From Clostridiales bacterium (GTDB lineage Bacteria > Bacillota > Clostridia > Oscillospirales > Oscillospiraceae), in contig SFFE01000005.1 of the NCBI GenBank assembly GCA_004556965.1, positions 1 through 64,000 on the forward strand: a stretch of DNA of 64,000 nucleotides, read 5' to 3'. Below are positions 31,106 through 39,799 of the stretch, one piece after another; the stretch's first letter is position 1, and every line of letters begins with the position of its first letter. A model generated the notes under the pieces. That model was not told where the DNA came from. It ran no database searches and saw only the letters and a list, made by a program, of their open reading frames with translations. A program made the translations under genes and the position numbers.

Positions 31106-31531
31106 TTACTTGCCCTCCTTCCGGTCCAGAAAAGCCTTGACGGCAGCCTTGGCCTGGGCTTCGATATCCTTCACGGAATCCTCGCCGCCGCCATCACCAT
31201 CGTTCTTGCCGGGAGCGGCGGAAACGCCTGCCGCGCCGGAATCGCCGCCATCGGCGTCGAGATTTGCCAGGAACTTGCGCCCCTGTTTGGCTGCTGCCTG
31301 AGCGGCGCGGTATGCCAGCTCCTGCGCGGAGCACTTCTTCGCTCCGTACTTGGCCTCCTTCACCAGCGCATCATCGAACAGGTCGGACACCTCGTCGATC
31401 TCCTGCAGACGGCGCTCCTCAGCCTGCACCGCTTCGCTGACAGCGGCGTTGGTATCGACGGCAGCGCGTGCGTCCGCCTCCACCTCGGCAACCAGTTCCG
31501 GGTACTGCGCCCGGAGTTCTTCCTTGGTCAT
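31106..31531 (-). CDS. Nested scaffolding protein (Nu3-like), internal start
   Basis: In frame with the protease gene, ATG 31531 is preceded by an AAGGAGGAAA site about 8-9 nt away. The 141-residue product MTKEELRAQYPELVAEVEAD.. is helical and charged, as expected of lambda Nu3. The internal site is strong, so separate translation is likely. Confidence 0.75.
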   Translation of the reverse strand: MTKEELRAQYPELVAEVEADARAAVDTNAAVSEAVQAEERRLQEIDEVSDLFDDALVKEAKYGAKKCSAQELAYRAAQAAAKQGRKFLANLDADGGDSGAAGVSAAPGKNDGDGGGEDSVKDIEAQAKAAVKAFLDRKEGK

Positions 31532-32323
31532 AGAGTTGTTTCCTCCTTCTTCACTGCCTGTGACCACAGGCTGATTATTTATCGCAGCCGGTGCTTTTGC
31601 ACCGGGTGTGACCGTAGGGATGCTGTCCGGCAAAATCATTCCGGGGCACAAGTGCATTTCACGCCCGCGCACAAACAGGCTGCGCCCGTCCGCGCTGGCA
31701 ACGATGTCCAGCGGCTCCGCGTCTTCAATGATTTCGTCGGCGAACCCCTTTTCAACGGCTTCCTTGCCGGTCATGTAGGTCTCGTCGCTCATCATGTGGG
31801 AGATCACGGTGTCGCTCAGTCCGCACTTCCGCTTATAAATGCTGACCATGGCCTTGTCGTAGCTGTCCATGCTCTCGGCACTCTTGCGCATATCATCTGC
31901 GTTGTAGCCGCCGTAGAGGAATACCCACCCCTTGTGGATCATCACAAGGGAGGATGGGTTGACGCGCACATTATCGCAGGCACACATAATCACGCTGCCT
32001 GCGCTCATGGCCACGCCGTCCACGACGCAGGTGAGCTTCGTGCCGTTTGCGGCCAGCTCACGCAAGCGGTTGTGGATCAGGATTCCAACAACGGCATCGC
32101 CGCCATAGCTGCTCAGGCGGATGGTCACATCCTTGCAACCCTCTACTTTTTTCAAATCACGCAGGAACTCGTCTTGCGCGATGTAGCTGCCATCCAGGCG
32201 CTCTCCCGTCCACCAGTCTGTCGGCCACGCTTCCACAACGTCGCCGTACATCTGGATTTCGGCGCTATCGCCGTCTGCACTGGACATGGCGTAGCACTGC
32301 CGCTTGATGTTAAAGCCTTTCAC
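31106..32323 (-). CDS. Head maturation protease with C-terminal scaffold (lambda gpC-like, ClpP fold)
   Basis: 405 residues. ClpP/S49-type protease at about 1-200: LSSYGGDAVVGILIHNRL, the nucleophile in DGVAMSAGSVIMCA and the histidine in VMIHKGW. The C-terminal third is a helical, charged scaffold (EVEADARAAVDTNAAVSEAV and on). GTG 32323 is chosen because AGAGG is 8 nt upstream; the longer frame to 32344 reads through the ribosome site. A nested start at 31531 gives the scaffold alone. Confidence 0.92.
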   Translation of the reverse strand: MKGFNIKRQCYAMSSADGDSAEIQMYGDVVEAWPTDWWTGERLDGSYIAQDEFLRDLKKVEGCKDVTIRLSSYGGDAVVGILIHNRLRELAANGTKLTCVVDGVAMSAGSVIMCACDNVRVNPSSLVMIHKGWVFLYGGYNADDMRKSAESMDSYDKAMVSIYKRKCGLSDTVISHMMSDETYMTGKEAVEKGFADEIIEDAEPLDIVASADGRSLFVRGREMHLCPGMILPDSIPTVTPGAKAPAAINNQPVVTGSEEGGNNSMTKEELRAQYPELVAEVEADARAAVDTNAAVSEAVQAEERRLQEIDEVSDLFDDALVKEAKYGAKKCSAQELAYRAAQAAAKQGRKFLANLDADGGDSGAAGVSAAPGKNDGDGGGEDSVKDIEAQAKAAVKAFLDRKEGK

Positions 32324-32532
32324 TGTCGATTCCTCTCCTTCCAAACTTCACTTGATGGGATATATGGTGATTTCAGCCACGCGCGTATGCCAGCGCGGCA
32401 ATCGTCGTTGCAGTTGCGATCCCTGCTCTTTGGGCAGTAGGCGCAGCTATCGCTCAGATAGTTCCAGATAGCGTTTGCCATTTTCCAAACGCCAAGCTCA
32501 AGCAAGTGCTCATAATTCGTCTTTACCTTCAT
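32320..32532 (-). CDS. Small cysteine-containing protein between portal and protease
   Basis: 70 residues, MKVKTNYEHLLELGVWKMAN, then CAYCPKSRDRNCNDDCRAGI, a likely zinc-binding knot, and a C-terminal IRAWLKSPYIPS. It overlaps the portal 3' end by 23 bp and the protease start by ATGA-like overlap. Role unknown; translation is probably coupled. Confidence 0.6.
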   Translation of the reverse strand: MKVKTNYEHLLELGVWKMANAIWNYLSDSCAYCPKSRDRNCNDDCRAGIRAWLKSPYIPSSEVWKERNRQ

Positions 32533-34126
32533 CACCGTCGTCCTCATTGTCCTCGGCAGGCGGCAGCTGGTGCATGGGGCTTCCGGCATCAGCAAGCAGA
32601 GCGTTCTCCGTTTTCAGCTGCTCTACATTCTCCTGCCAGTCTCCTCCGCCCAGCTCGCGGGTGATCTGCTCGTGAGTCTTTATGCCGCACTGGGTCAATG
32701 TTAGCGCGGCGTTTGCCTCCTTCAGCGGATCAAGCTGTCCCTGCACAGGCCCGATCCACCGCGCGCCGCACCAGGCATCCCGCACCAAAGGATCATCGAA
32801 AAAGCCAGGGGCCTTAATGCGTCCGAGCGCCACCGCTTCGGCAAGCCATACCTCATAGACCGGCTGGCAGAAGCCGTCCACAAACCACGTCCGGCGCATC
32901 TTGAATGCTTCCCATGCTTCCAGCAGCGCGCCGCGGCTGGCGGAATAGGAGCTGTTGAACTCCTTGATCAGCACGTCATAGGGCAGCTCCAGCGCCGACC
33001 CGACCAGGCGGCAGATGGTTTTTACGAAGGTCTCAAATCCTGCCGTTGGCACATTGGGGTTGCCAAACTGCACCTTTTCGCCAGGGGCAAGGTGCGTCAC
33101 CGTACCAGGCCCCATCTGGTACTCGTTCTCGCCACTTTGGAAGCGATCCACGGGGTTTGCGTCCGGCACTCCCGCGATGTCGCTGCCGCCAACCTCATTC
33201 ACCGGGATCTGCGACGGGTCGCTTTCTGTCTCAATCCAAGCCGTGAAGAAGCTCTGCACCAGCGCGGCCATCAGCTCAGATTCGGTGTAGCGCCGCAGCT
33301 GCAATAAGGGCTCGATCACCTGCGCCAGATAGGGAACTCCCCTGTACTGGTCAGGGCGCTCGCTGTCCATAACGTGCAGGATGTTCGGCAGCCCCGTCCG
33401 CTCACCGTATGCCAGCACCCGTGTCCACTCCCGCGTTTCATCCGGCAGTGTCTCATAGGGATAGCTGCTGCAAATGTGATAGGCTACCACGCGGCCGTTC
33501 TCGTCCACCTCAACGCCGTCATATACCTTGTGTCCAGCGCCCGGAGACCCTTCTGGTATCGTTCCGTCTGTGGCGTTCAGCATGGAGTAGCCTCCATAGG
33601 CATCCGGTGTGCTGACACGATCGGCTTCGATCAGATGGATACGCAGTGTGTAGGGATTCAGCGGAGTTCTCGCGCCGCGCTTAAACAACGGGAACACATC
33701 GCCGCTAAGCAGCCACGACTTCAGCGCCAGCTGCTGGAGGCCTGCGAAATTGTTCAGCCCCAGCGCGTCGCAGTTCTGCTTTTTGCTCGCCCACAAGCGG
33801 AATTCCGCCTCGGTCTTCCTCTGCCATGCCTTTGCCGCCTCCGGCGACAGCCCAAGCACCTCCCGGTCGACCGTGGCCTTCAGGGTCAGCCCCGTTCCAA
33901 CAACCTTGGTCCGGTTGGTGTTGATGGCACTTGTAGCCACCGGCGCGGCCATATACAGCATTCTCGACCGCTGGCGCAGCGTTGCGCCGTTGCGGTTGAT
34001 GTCCTCGTTGGGCGAGCCGCTGTCAGGTCGGAATCCCTTCATCGCCCGCCTGGTCACGCTTGCTCCGGCTTCGCTGTATCCCTTGGCCTGCACCGTGCCT
34101 GGGCGAGCGGTATCATTTTTGCTCAA
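32510..34126 (-). CDS. Portal protein (lambda gpB family)
   Basis: 538 residues. TTG start at 34126, 9 nt behind AGGAGG. Family blocks: NGATLRQRSRMLYMAAPVATSAINTNRTKVVGTGL (in parts), RIHLIEADRVSTPD, ILHVMDSERPDQYRGVPYLAQ, and FNSSYSASRGALLEAWEAFK. It forms the 12-mer ring for DNA entry. Confidence 0.96.
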   Translation of the reverse strand: MSKNDTARPGTVQAKGYSEAGASVTRRAMKGFRPDSGSPNEDINRNGATLRQRSRMLYMAAPVATSAINTNRTKVVGTGLTLKATVDREVLGLSPEAAKAWQRKTEAEFRLWASKKQNCDALGLNNFAGLQQLALKSWLLSGDVFPLFKRGARTPLNPYTLRIHLIEADRVSTPDAYGGYSMLNATDGTIPEGSPGAGHKVYDGVEVDENGRVVAYHICSSYPYETLPDETREWTRVLAYGERTGLPNILHVMDSERPDQYRGVPYLAQVIEPLLQLRRYTESELMAALVQSFFTAWIETESDPSQIPVNEVGGSDIAGVPDANPVDRFQSGENEYQMGPGTVTHLAPGEKVQFGNPNVPTAGFETFVKTICRLVGSALELPYDVLIKEFNSSYSASRGALLEAWEAFKMRRTWFVDGFCQPVYEVWLAEAVALGRIKAPGFFDDPLVRDAWCGARWIGPVQGQLDPLKEANAALTLTQCGIKTHEQITRELGGGDWQENVEQLKTENALLADAGSPMHQLPPAEDNEDDGDEGKDEL

Positions 34127-34156
34127 TGCCTGTCGCCTCCTGTTTGCCTAAAATAA

Positions 34157-34251
34157 TTGCGTGCGTTTTTTCGTGAAAAACGCACGCAAGGAATGTGTTT
34201 TTATAAACCAGCCGCCCAGCGGCGAAAGGAGCAAACTCCGCGGGCGGCTGG
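34157..34251. other. Two hairpins between head-joining W and portal genes
   Basis: A perfect 14-bp stem (34157-34170 with 34176-34189, 5-nt loop) and a 10-bp stem (34208-34217 with 34242-34251). The first is followed by a weak T-rich stretch in the minus direction and may attenuate late transcription or protect mRNA ends; the 154-nt gap holds no gene. Confidence 0.55.
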
Positions 34252-34279
34252 CGGTAAAGCCCTTTCGGGCGAATACCCG

Positions 34280-34537
34280 TTACCAATCGCGCGGGATCAC
34301 GCCGAACGCCTTTCGCGGCCGCGTATTCGCAAGCAGTCTCTCCAGCTCGTCGATTTCGCCCTCCAACGCCTTGATCTCGTTTTTAAGCGCCGGGAGGTCA
34401 AACTTGGTCAGCTGTCGGTCATCGATCGTGTATGACTTCACGCCGCCCTCGACCAGTTTAACATAGGCATCTCTCAGCCGGTTAAGAGCACGCTGCCGGA
34501 AGTCCAGCCGCGCACGGAGTTCTACTGCATCTGCCAT
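34280..34537 (-). CDS. Head-tail joining protein W (lambda gpW-like)
   Basis: 85 residues: MADAVELRARLDFRQRALNR, then a short strand pair and a coiled coil KNEIKALEGEIDELERLL. Position between terminase large subunit and portal is that of lambda W. ATG 34537 preceded by GAGGATG. Confidence 0.85.
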   Translation of the reverse strand: MADAVELRARLDFRQRALNRLRDAYVKLVEGGVKSYTIDDRQLTKFDLPALKNEIKALEGEIDELERLLANTRPRKAFGVIPRDW

Positions 34538-34548
34538 AGTCATCCTCC

Positions 34549-36474
34549 TCACCAATCATCGTAGTATCGTTCCAATGCCCTATTTTTCTGTCGCACCTGC
34601 GGTTTGGCTGCTGGCGCTATCACTGACGGCGTTGCAACACGCTCACGACGCGCGCCGGACATCTCCTTGAGCTTTCTGTCGATCTTGTCCAAGTCGGCAG
34701 GTAGAGCCTTAAATGCCGCCATGGCGTAGTTGCGGCAGTCCAGCACCTCATTACGCTCATGGCCAGGTATCTTTTCCCACTGCCATGGCTGGCGCTTGTT
34801 CTGCTTATATACCAGCCGCTCGGAGAGCAGACCCGCAAAGTAGGCGCTGCCGTAATCATCACGACGCGGAAAATGGCAGTATTTTGATCCAGGAGTCTGC
34901 ACGGCCAGATTGTCCATGATGATCTGCTTGCCAGCGTCAACGCCCAGCTGGTATTGCCAGCACTTTCCGACGGTGCGCCCCTTCACGACGATCTTCATCT
35001 GCTTAGGCGGCGCGGTGTACGGTTTGTCCGGGCCGGACATACCTTTGATGCAGAACACCTTTTTGCCAATGCGTTCACGGCATCGCAAGCGCACATCCTG
35101 CGTGAAATGACCGCCCTCATCAACAAAGGACATGGACATTTTCAGGCCGATTCCGTTTTCAAAGTGAAGTACCCGGTCAAATACCATCTCGTCCAGCTTC
35201 GTCCAGGTGGCGTCATCATCTGGCCGTCCCATGATAAGGCCCTTTTCAATGCCCCAGGTCTCGCCAAAATGGCCGTGTCCGATGATCTCATACTCCATTC
35301 GATCATCCTGTGTATCAACACCCGCCGTCAGCACCAGAACGCCGTCCGGCAGCTCTGCGTGGTATTCCTCCCGCCGAGCCATCAGACTGTCTTCATCCTG
35401 CAGGTCGCCGCGGTCTTCCCACAGCTCGCCGAAGCAGGTGTTGTAGACCACTTGCATCTTGCGGCTGTTGCCGATAGCCTCTAGGTACTTCAGGATGATG
35501 CTCTCCCAGCTCGCCCATTGGCTCACAAAAGCGTTGAGCCAGAATGATCGCGTGCCCTGTTCGTAGGCGTCCGGGTTGTCCGCCTCCCATCTGGCGGGAG
35601 CGTGTTTCATCTCCAGTTCCGTGGAGATACAGCCGCAGCCGGGGCAGATGTAGTAAATATCCCGCACCTTGTAGGTCTTGTTCCCGGCAATGAGCTTTTC
35701 GTCGTAGTCGAAGCGAATGTCCGCCCAGCGTATCTCGTGATATTCGCCGCAGTGTGGGCAACGGGATTTCCATCTCTCCATCGTTCCCGTTGCATAGGAA
35801 GCCTCAATGGCGCTGGCGTTTTTCACGGTCGGCGTGGAGACCTCGCCGGACTTGGCGTTGTAAAAGGTGGTCTGACGCGCCATCGCCAGTCCCCAGGGGT
35901 CGCCCTCATTTCCTGCGGACAGCGCCCATCGGTCGCGTTCGTCGCCAAGTACATAGCGGATAGGTTTTGACGCCAACGCATGCGCCTCTGTCGAGCCGCA
36001 CATGGTCAGGATGCCGCCTGGGTAGGTCTTTTGCAGGATGGTGTTTCCGCTGTCGCGGCTCTTTGGGTCGCTGACCTTTGCCCGCAGCGTTGGACAGTCA
36101 CGGATCATCGGCGCGATTCGGAGCTTGGAATACTCCTTGGCGTCAATGGTCGTCGGATGAATAAAAAGGATCGACCCTGGGTCCTGGTCGATCACATAGC
36201 CGATGCAGTTATTCAGAAACTCGGATTTTCCCACCTGCGACGCGGCCACCATGACGATGTGCCGCACCTTCGGGTCGGTCCATGCGTTCATCGGCTCACG
36301 AAGATAAGGGGTGCGCTCGGTGCGCCATGGTCCCGGCTCCGCCGCACTCTCGGCAGACAAGCGGCGATTCCTCTCCGCCCATTCCGTCACGGTCAAATCG
36401 TCCGGTGGAAGCATCCCGGCCATTGCCTTGGCAACGACCCGGTTCAACCGAACGATCGCAGCGTTATTCGCCAT
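34549..36474 (-). CDS. Terminase large subunit (lambda gpA family)
   Basis: 641 residues. N-terminal ATPase with Walker-A-like VAASQVGKSEF (about 76-86), LGDERDRW as the Walker B region, two CxxC pairs (CPHCGEYHEIRW, CPGCGC) and a C-terminal RNase H-like nuclease (TAGVDTQDDRMEYEIIGHG supplies the first acidic cluster). It cuts and packages concatemeric DNA. Overlaps the small subunit gene. Confidence 0.96.
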   Translation of the reverse strand: MANNAAIVRLNRVVAKAMAGMLPPDDLTVTEWAERNRRLSAESAAEPGPWRTERTPYLREPMNAWTDPKVRHIVMVAASQVGKSEFLNNCIGYVIDQDPGSILFIHPTTIDAKEYSKLRIAPMIRDCPTLRAKVSDPKSRDSGNTILQKTYPGGILTMCGSTEAHALASKPIRYVLGDERDRWALSAGNEGDPWGLAMARQTTFYNAKSGEVSTPTVKNASAIEASYATGTMERWKSRCPHCGEYHEIRWADIRFDYDEKLIAGNKTYKVRDIYYICPGCGCISTELEMKHAPARWEADNPDAYEQGTRSFWLNAFVSQWASWESIILKYLEAIGNSRKMQVVYNTCFGELWEDRGDLQDEDSLMARREEYHAELPDGVLVLTAGVDTQDDRMEYEIIGHGHFGETWGIEKGLIMGRPDDDATWTKLDEMVFDRVLHFENGIGLKMSMSFVDEGGHFTQDVRLRCRERIGKKVFCIKGMSGPDKPYTAPPKQMKIVVKGRTVGKCWQYQLGVDAGKQIIMDNLAVQTPGSKYCHFPRRDDYGSAYFAGLLSERLVYKQNKRQPWQWEKIPGHERNEVLDCRNYAMAAFKALPADLDKIDRKLKEMSGARRERVATPSVIAPAAKPQVRQKNRALERYYDDW

Positions 36475-37024
36475 CCATGTCACGCTCCGCCCAGTCGCGT
36501 CGCTGTCTCACACGCTCCTCATATTTTTGGGGGTCGTAGTGATACCCGGCGAGCTCCCGCATAACCTTGTGGACTTCTTTGCGGATGACCTCGGCCGCCT
36601 CGGCAGGAGTGGCAGTTGCGGCCACGTCCACAGCCAGCCGCCCGGGCAGCGCATTGAGCGCACCACGGATGGTGTACACCAGATCCTCCGTCATCGCGGC
36701 CACGTCCTCCGCACGGTGCATCGAGCCTTTCAGCTCCTCCGCCTCCAGTTTGGCAACGGTCGCTTTGGAGGTCTTGATGGTCGCATCGGCCACCCGCCGC
36801 GCTTTTTCCAGTTTCTTGTCCTCTTCATCTACAGGTTCAAAGGACAGGAACTTGATATATCGCTGAACGGAATCAGCCAGCAGGAAGCGGCCTTTCCGCA
36901 CTGTCTGCAGCGTACCGTCCTGCGCCATCTGCTGCACCCGGCGCGCTGTAACGCCCAGCACTACCGCCAGCTCCGTTGAGCTGACTTCGGTCTCGTCGCC
37001 TATCTTCTCGGTCTGTTCAGCCAT
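36464..37024 (-). CDS. Terminase small subunit (Nu1-like)
   Basis: 186 residues. Winged HTH at about 15-60 (STELAVVLGVTARRVQQMAQDGTL), then a coiled coil (EEDKKLEKARRVADATIKTS) and a helical C-terminus that would contact the large subunit. As in lambda it would recognise a cos site, expected nearby upstream. ATG 37024 is behind AAAGGAG. Confidence 0.88.
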   Translation of the reverse strand: MAEQTEKIGDETEVSSTELAVVLGVTARRVQQMAQDGTLQTVRKGRFLLADSVQRYIKFLSFEPVDEEDKKLEKARRVADATIKTSKATVAKLEAEELKGSMHRAEDVAAMTEDLVYTIRGALNALPGRLAVDVAATATPAEAAEVIRKEVHKVMRELAGYHYDPQKYEERVRQRRDWAERDMDGE

Positions 37025-37183
37025 ATAGCAAACTCCTTTCCGCGCTTTTTGTACGGGACTCACCAGAATTGCACTGGAGCACCGCCCATTAAGGCGGCGA
37101 GACCCTTATCCCTCTGTGGTCTTATATACTTGAGGAGGCCTTTATCTTTACGCTCAGAGAGCGAAGGATAAAGCAAATGGAAA

Positions 37184-37212
37184 CAAAAAGGCACCGGATT
37201 TTCTCCGATGCC
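37184..37212 (-). terminator. Terminator of the homing-endonuclease-like gene
   Basis: Stem 37190-37198 with 37204-37212 followed in the minus direction by TTTTTG. It isolates the 37219-37842 gene from the terminase genes. The stretch 37025-37183 between it and the terminase has no gene and could hold the cos site. Confidence 0.8.
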
Positions 37213-37218
37213 AGTTGT

Positions 37219-37842
37219 TTATTTGTTGTGGTGTTGGCGATTTATGTCCAGCGGCTCGTATACAGCTCTGTAGTCATCCCAGCCGCTTGCTTTTCTTCGG
37301 CGAATCTGGTACGCAGGGATTCCGCTGACTTTTGACCATTCCGCCGGAGACATGGAAACACCATTTACACATATCAAGTGCGTCGTCCGTTTGTTGCTTT
37401 CCTGCACTGATTTAGTTACCCAACGGCAATTTCCAGGCTCGTAATTACCTGTGCTTTCGATACGATCAATGCTCAAAGTGTCATTATAGCCATTGTTCTG
37501 CGCCCAGTCTCTGAACGCCTCGTAGCTTTCTCGCCACTCTTTGCACATCCGAACACCAAGTGCGCCGTAGTCTTTATATTCTTTTCTGGAGCTATCCTCT
37601 GTCCGGCGAATAATCCCATACCAGATACGATACAGCCGCGTTCTGGACTCACCGTGCTTGGTTGCATTTCTTTTTGCAACGCACCCGCACGACTTTATCT
37701 GTCCGGAGGTCAGGTTTGCCCCTCTGGCAATATGCTCATTCCCACAGTCGCATCGGCAACGCCACATTGCGAAATTTCCTTGCTTCCCAGCAAACTCTGT
37801 TACAACAAGACTTCCAAAACGAAGTCCAATAAGGTCTTTCAT
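37219..37842 (-). CDS. Free-standing HNH/AP2-type endonuclease (homing-type)
   Basis: 207 residues. N-terminal zinc module WRCRCDCGNEHIARGANLTSGQIKSCGC (in parts), then an HNH-like core with LSIDRIESTGNYEPGNCRWV, the common end of phage HNH/AP2 homing enzymes, and a C-terminal small helical DNA-binding part (MSPAEWSKVSGIPAYQIRRR). ATG 37842 follows GGAGGTG. It carries its own terminator, and lies between early and late genes, consistent with an inserted selfish gene; a role in packaging is a second possibility. Confidence 0.85.
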   Translation of the reverse strand: MKDLIGLRFGSLVVTEFAGKQGNFAMWRCRCDCGNEHIARGANLTSGQIKSCGCVAKRNATKHGESRTRLYRIWYGIIRRTEDSSRKEYKDYGALGVRMCKEWRESYEAFRDWAQNNGYNDTLSIDRIESTGNYEPGNCRWVTKSVQESNKRTTHLICVNGVSMSPAEWSKVSGIPAYQIRRRKASGWDDYRAVYEPLDINRQHHNK

Positions 37843-38124
37843 TCCACGCACCTCCAACTAACTAATCAAATTTTACATGGAATGAACGCAAATTTCAATA
37901 GCCATGCGTAACGAAACACCGGAAATTTGAACTGGTAAGTACGCGAAAATCGGGGTCGGCGAGCGCGCGGCTTAGGGGTGGGGGTCGTCACAGTACCTTT
38001 TTCTGCGCGTTGCAACAGCCGCAAAATGTCGCAGGAAACACTCCACGCCCGTAGGCGGGTTGTCGCTTGGTCGATGCATTCCGCGCCGTCTGCGCGCTTC
38101 TGTGGCGCTGGATGGCACTCGCAC
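37843..38124. other. Gap upstream of the endonuclease gene
   Basis: About 280 nt, GC-rich in the left-to-right middle and AT-rich near 37860-37900. No supported gene, tRNA or clear promoter. The compositional break may mark the edge of the endonuclease insertion. Confidence 0.4.
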
Positions 38125-38646
38125 TCATACCCGAGTAAGAATCTCTGCCCGACTATATGTGTTCCCCTTTGCCATAAGCGCAATGAATTCGTCCTTGGAG
38201 AAGTCAGATAATCTGAATACCTCCTCTGGTCGCATACCCAATTGACGCCCTATCTCTTTTACATCCTTGCCTTCGTCCAGCAGCTTCTTTACGATAGCTT
38301 TCATGGGCTCGAGCAGGTGCGTACCACGGGCGCGGTTATGCGTGATAGTACCGTACATATCTTCGGCCGCGTCCGTATGTGCCACGATGACAACAGGGAC
38401 TTTACCGCCAAGCTTTGTGCGCAGCGGCTCGCGTCCTGCGACTGTCCAGCGGTGAAAGCCGTCGATGATTGTGTAATCAGGACGCACTACGATGGGAAGC
38501 GTCCAGCCGTTTGTCTCAATGGAGCGGATCAGGAGGGCAAGGTTTTCTTCACTGACCTTATTGGGGTTATAGTCGTTGGGCTTGAGTAGGTTACGCTCCA
38601 CCCATTGCAGAGAGGACAATGGGGCAAAGAGGTCAATCTCAGCCAT
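38125..38646 (-). CDS. ParB-like nuclease-domain protein (IbrB-like)
   Basis: 173 residues. ParB N-domain: DYNPNKVSEENLALLIRSIE, then VVRPDYTIIDGFHRWTVAGRE (the GFHR box), with a C-terminal HTH-like region (EIGRQLGMRPEEVFRLSDFS). It overlaps the PAPS-reductase-like gene by 8 bp. The gene pair in this order equals ibrA-ibrB, a prophage pair known in E. coli to activate eib genes; mechanism unknown. Confidence 0.85.
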   Translation of the reverse strand: MAEIDLFAPLSSLQWVERNLLKPNDYNPNKVSEENLALLIRSIETNGWTLPIVVRPDYTIIDGFHRWTVAGREPLRTKLGGKVPVVIVAHTDAAEDMYGTITHNRARGTHLLEPMKAIVKKLLDEGKDVKEIGRQLGMRPEEVFRLSDFSKDEFIALMAKGNTYSRAEILTRV

Positions 38647-39799
38647 GAGATTCGCCCCCTTCCACACGGAACTGCTTGGCGTACTCTGCATAAGCGCCGT
38701 AGACATTCTGGTATACCGCACGAAGGGTGCGCAGCTTTGGGTCTCCGGCAACGAGTGCGTCATGCATCTGCTTGTAGTCGCGTGGCCTGGCTATGCCGTC
38801 GACTTTTGTGTAGCAGCGCCGGTACTGCTTGGCCACGCGTCGGGTGGTGTCGTTTGTGAAATGGCGGTCAAAATCCTCAAAGAGCATTTTTCGCACCAGC
38901 GCCTTGTAATCGCGGGTTTCTTGGCCCTCGTTCTTTCTGCGCGTGCGCGAGCTACGCTTGTACCATTCGGTGTCCCAGTAGAGCAGCGTCATGTAGGCGT
39001 TCGGCTCACGAAGCTCAATGCGCCGCCAGAGGTCGGGGTCAGTCTCGGCAACGTGCTTCAGTCCGCGCAGGGAATCGCAGGCGAAGAAATTGGAGATGCG
39101 GAGGGAATGGCGATTCTCGCCAGCCTGGTAGATCCACAGGTACGCTTCCGGGATGTCCAGGTGGTTATCCCGGATGTACATCCACACATCGTTGTCGCTC
39201 CAGTCGTAGATCGGATAGATGGTGTTTGTTCCGGTGATGCCCTGCATACCGAGATTGAGCGAGCTCATGTACTGAAGGCGCTGCACAGACTCCGCCGCGC
39301 GAACGCCGGTCATCATGATACCGTCTTTTGTTACGCGAGGCAGAAAACTCTGGTAGTTCATGCTGCCGACCTCGGTCATATACGGGCTGGACATAATGGC
39401 AAAGGGAGGAGGCTTGCGCACCCAAACATCCTCCTTTCCCGGCTCCCATGTGATCCAGCTCTCGTCATTGGTCAGCATATTGAAGCAGGAGACCTGTTTC
39501 AGCGGCAGGCAATACCAGTCGAACTTGGCGCCGGCCATAAGGAACTTCTTACGCCAGAACTTCATGGCGTCGATGGAGCAGTCGTATATGGCCTCCTCGT
39601 CGATGAAGATGCAGGTGAGCTGTCGTGCGTCGATTTCTCCGCGCTGAATCAGCTTATAGACCACATCCGCCATGCATATGGAGTCCTTGCCGCCGGACAG
39701 GCTCAGGTAGACCTTTACGCCGTTGGAGAACACGTTGCGTACCCGAAGAAATGCAGCATCGACACAGCTTATGGAGCCTTTCGCTCTTTTTACAGCCAT
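38639..39799 (-). CDS. PAPS-reductase-family PP-loop protein (IbrA-like, DUF3440)
   Basis: 386 residues. The PP-loop SGGKDS is at 35-40 (ATP pyrophosphatase of PAPS reductases and related enzymes). Then TGVRAAESVQR, IYPIYDWSDNDVWMYIRDNHL typical of the family, and a basic C-terminal extension (WYKRSSRTRRKNEGQ, RRVAKQYRRC). The family activates or transfers sulfur or adenylates substrates; in phages the target is not known. Overlaps ParB genes on both sides, so the three are one translational unit. Confidence 0.88.
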   Translation of the reverse strand: MAVKRAKGSISCVDAAFLRVRNVFSNGVKVYLSLSGGKDSICMADVVYKLIQRGEIDARQLTCIFIDEEAIYDCSIDAMKFWRKKFLMAGAKFDWYCLPLKQVSCFNMLTNDESWITWEPGKEDVWVRKPPPFAIMSSPYMTEVGSMNYQSFLPRVTKDGIMMTGVRAAESVQRLQYMSSLNLGMQGITGTNTIYPIYDWSDNDVWMYIRDNHLDIPEAYLWIYQAGENRHSLRISNFFACDSLRGLKHVAETDPDLWRRIELREPNAYMTLLYWDTEWYKRSSRTRRKNEGQETRDYKALVRKMLFEDFDRHFTNDTTRRVAKQYRRCYTKVDGIARPRDYKQMHDALVAGDPKLRTLRAVYQNVYGAYAEYAKQFRVEGGESHG

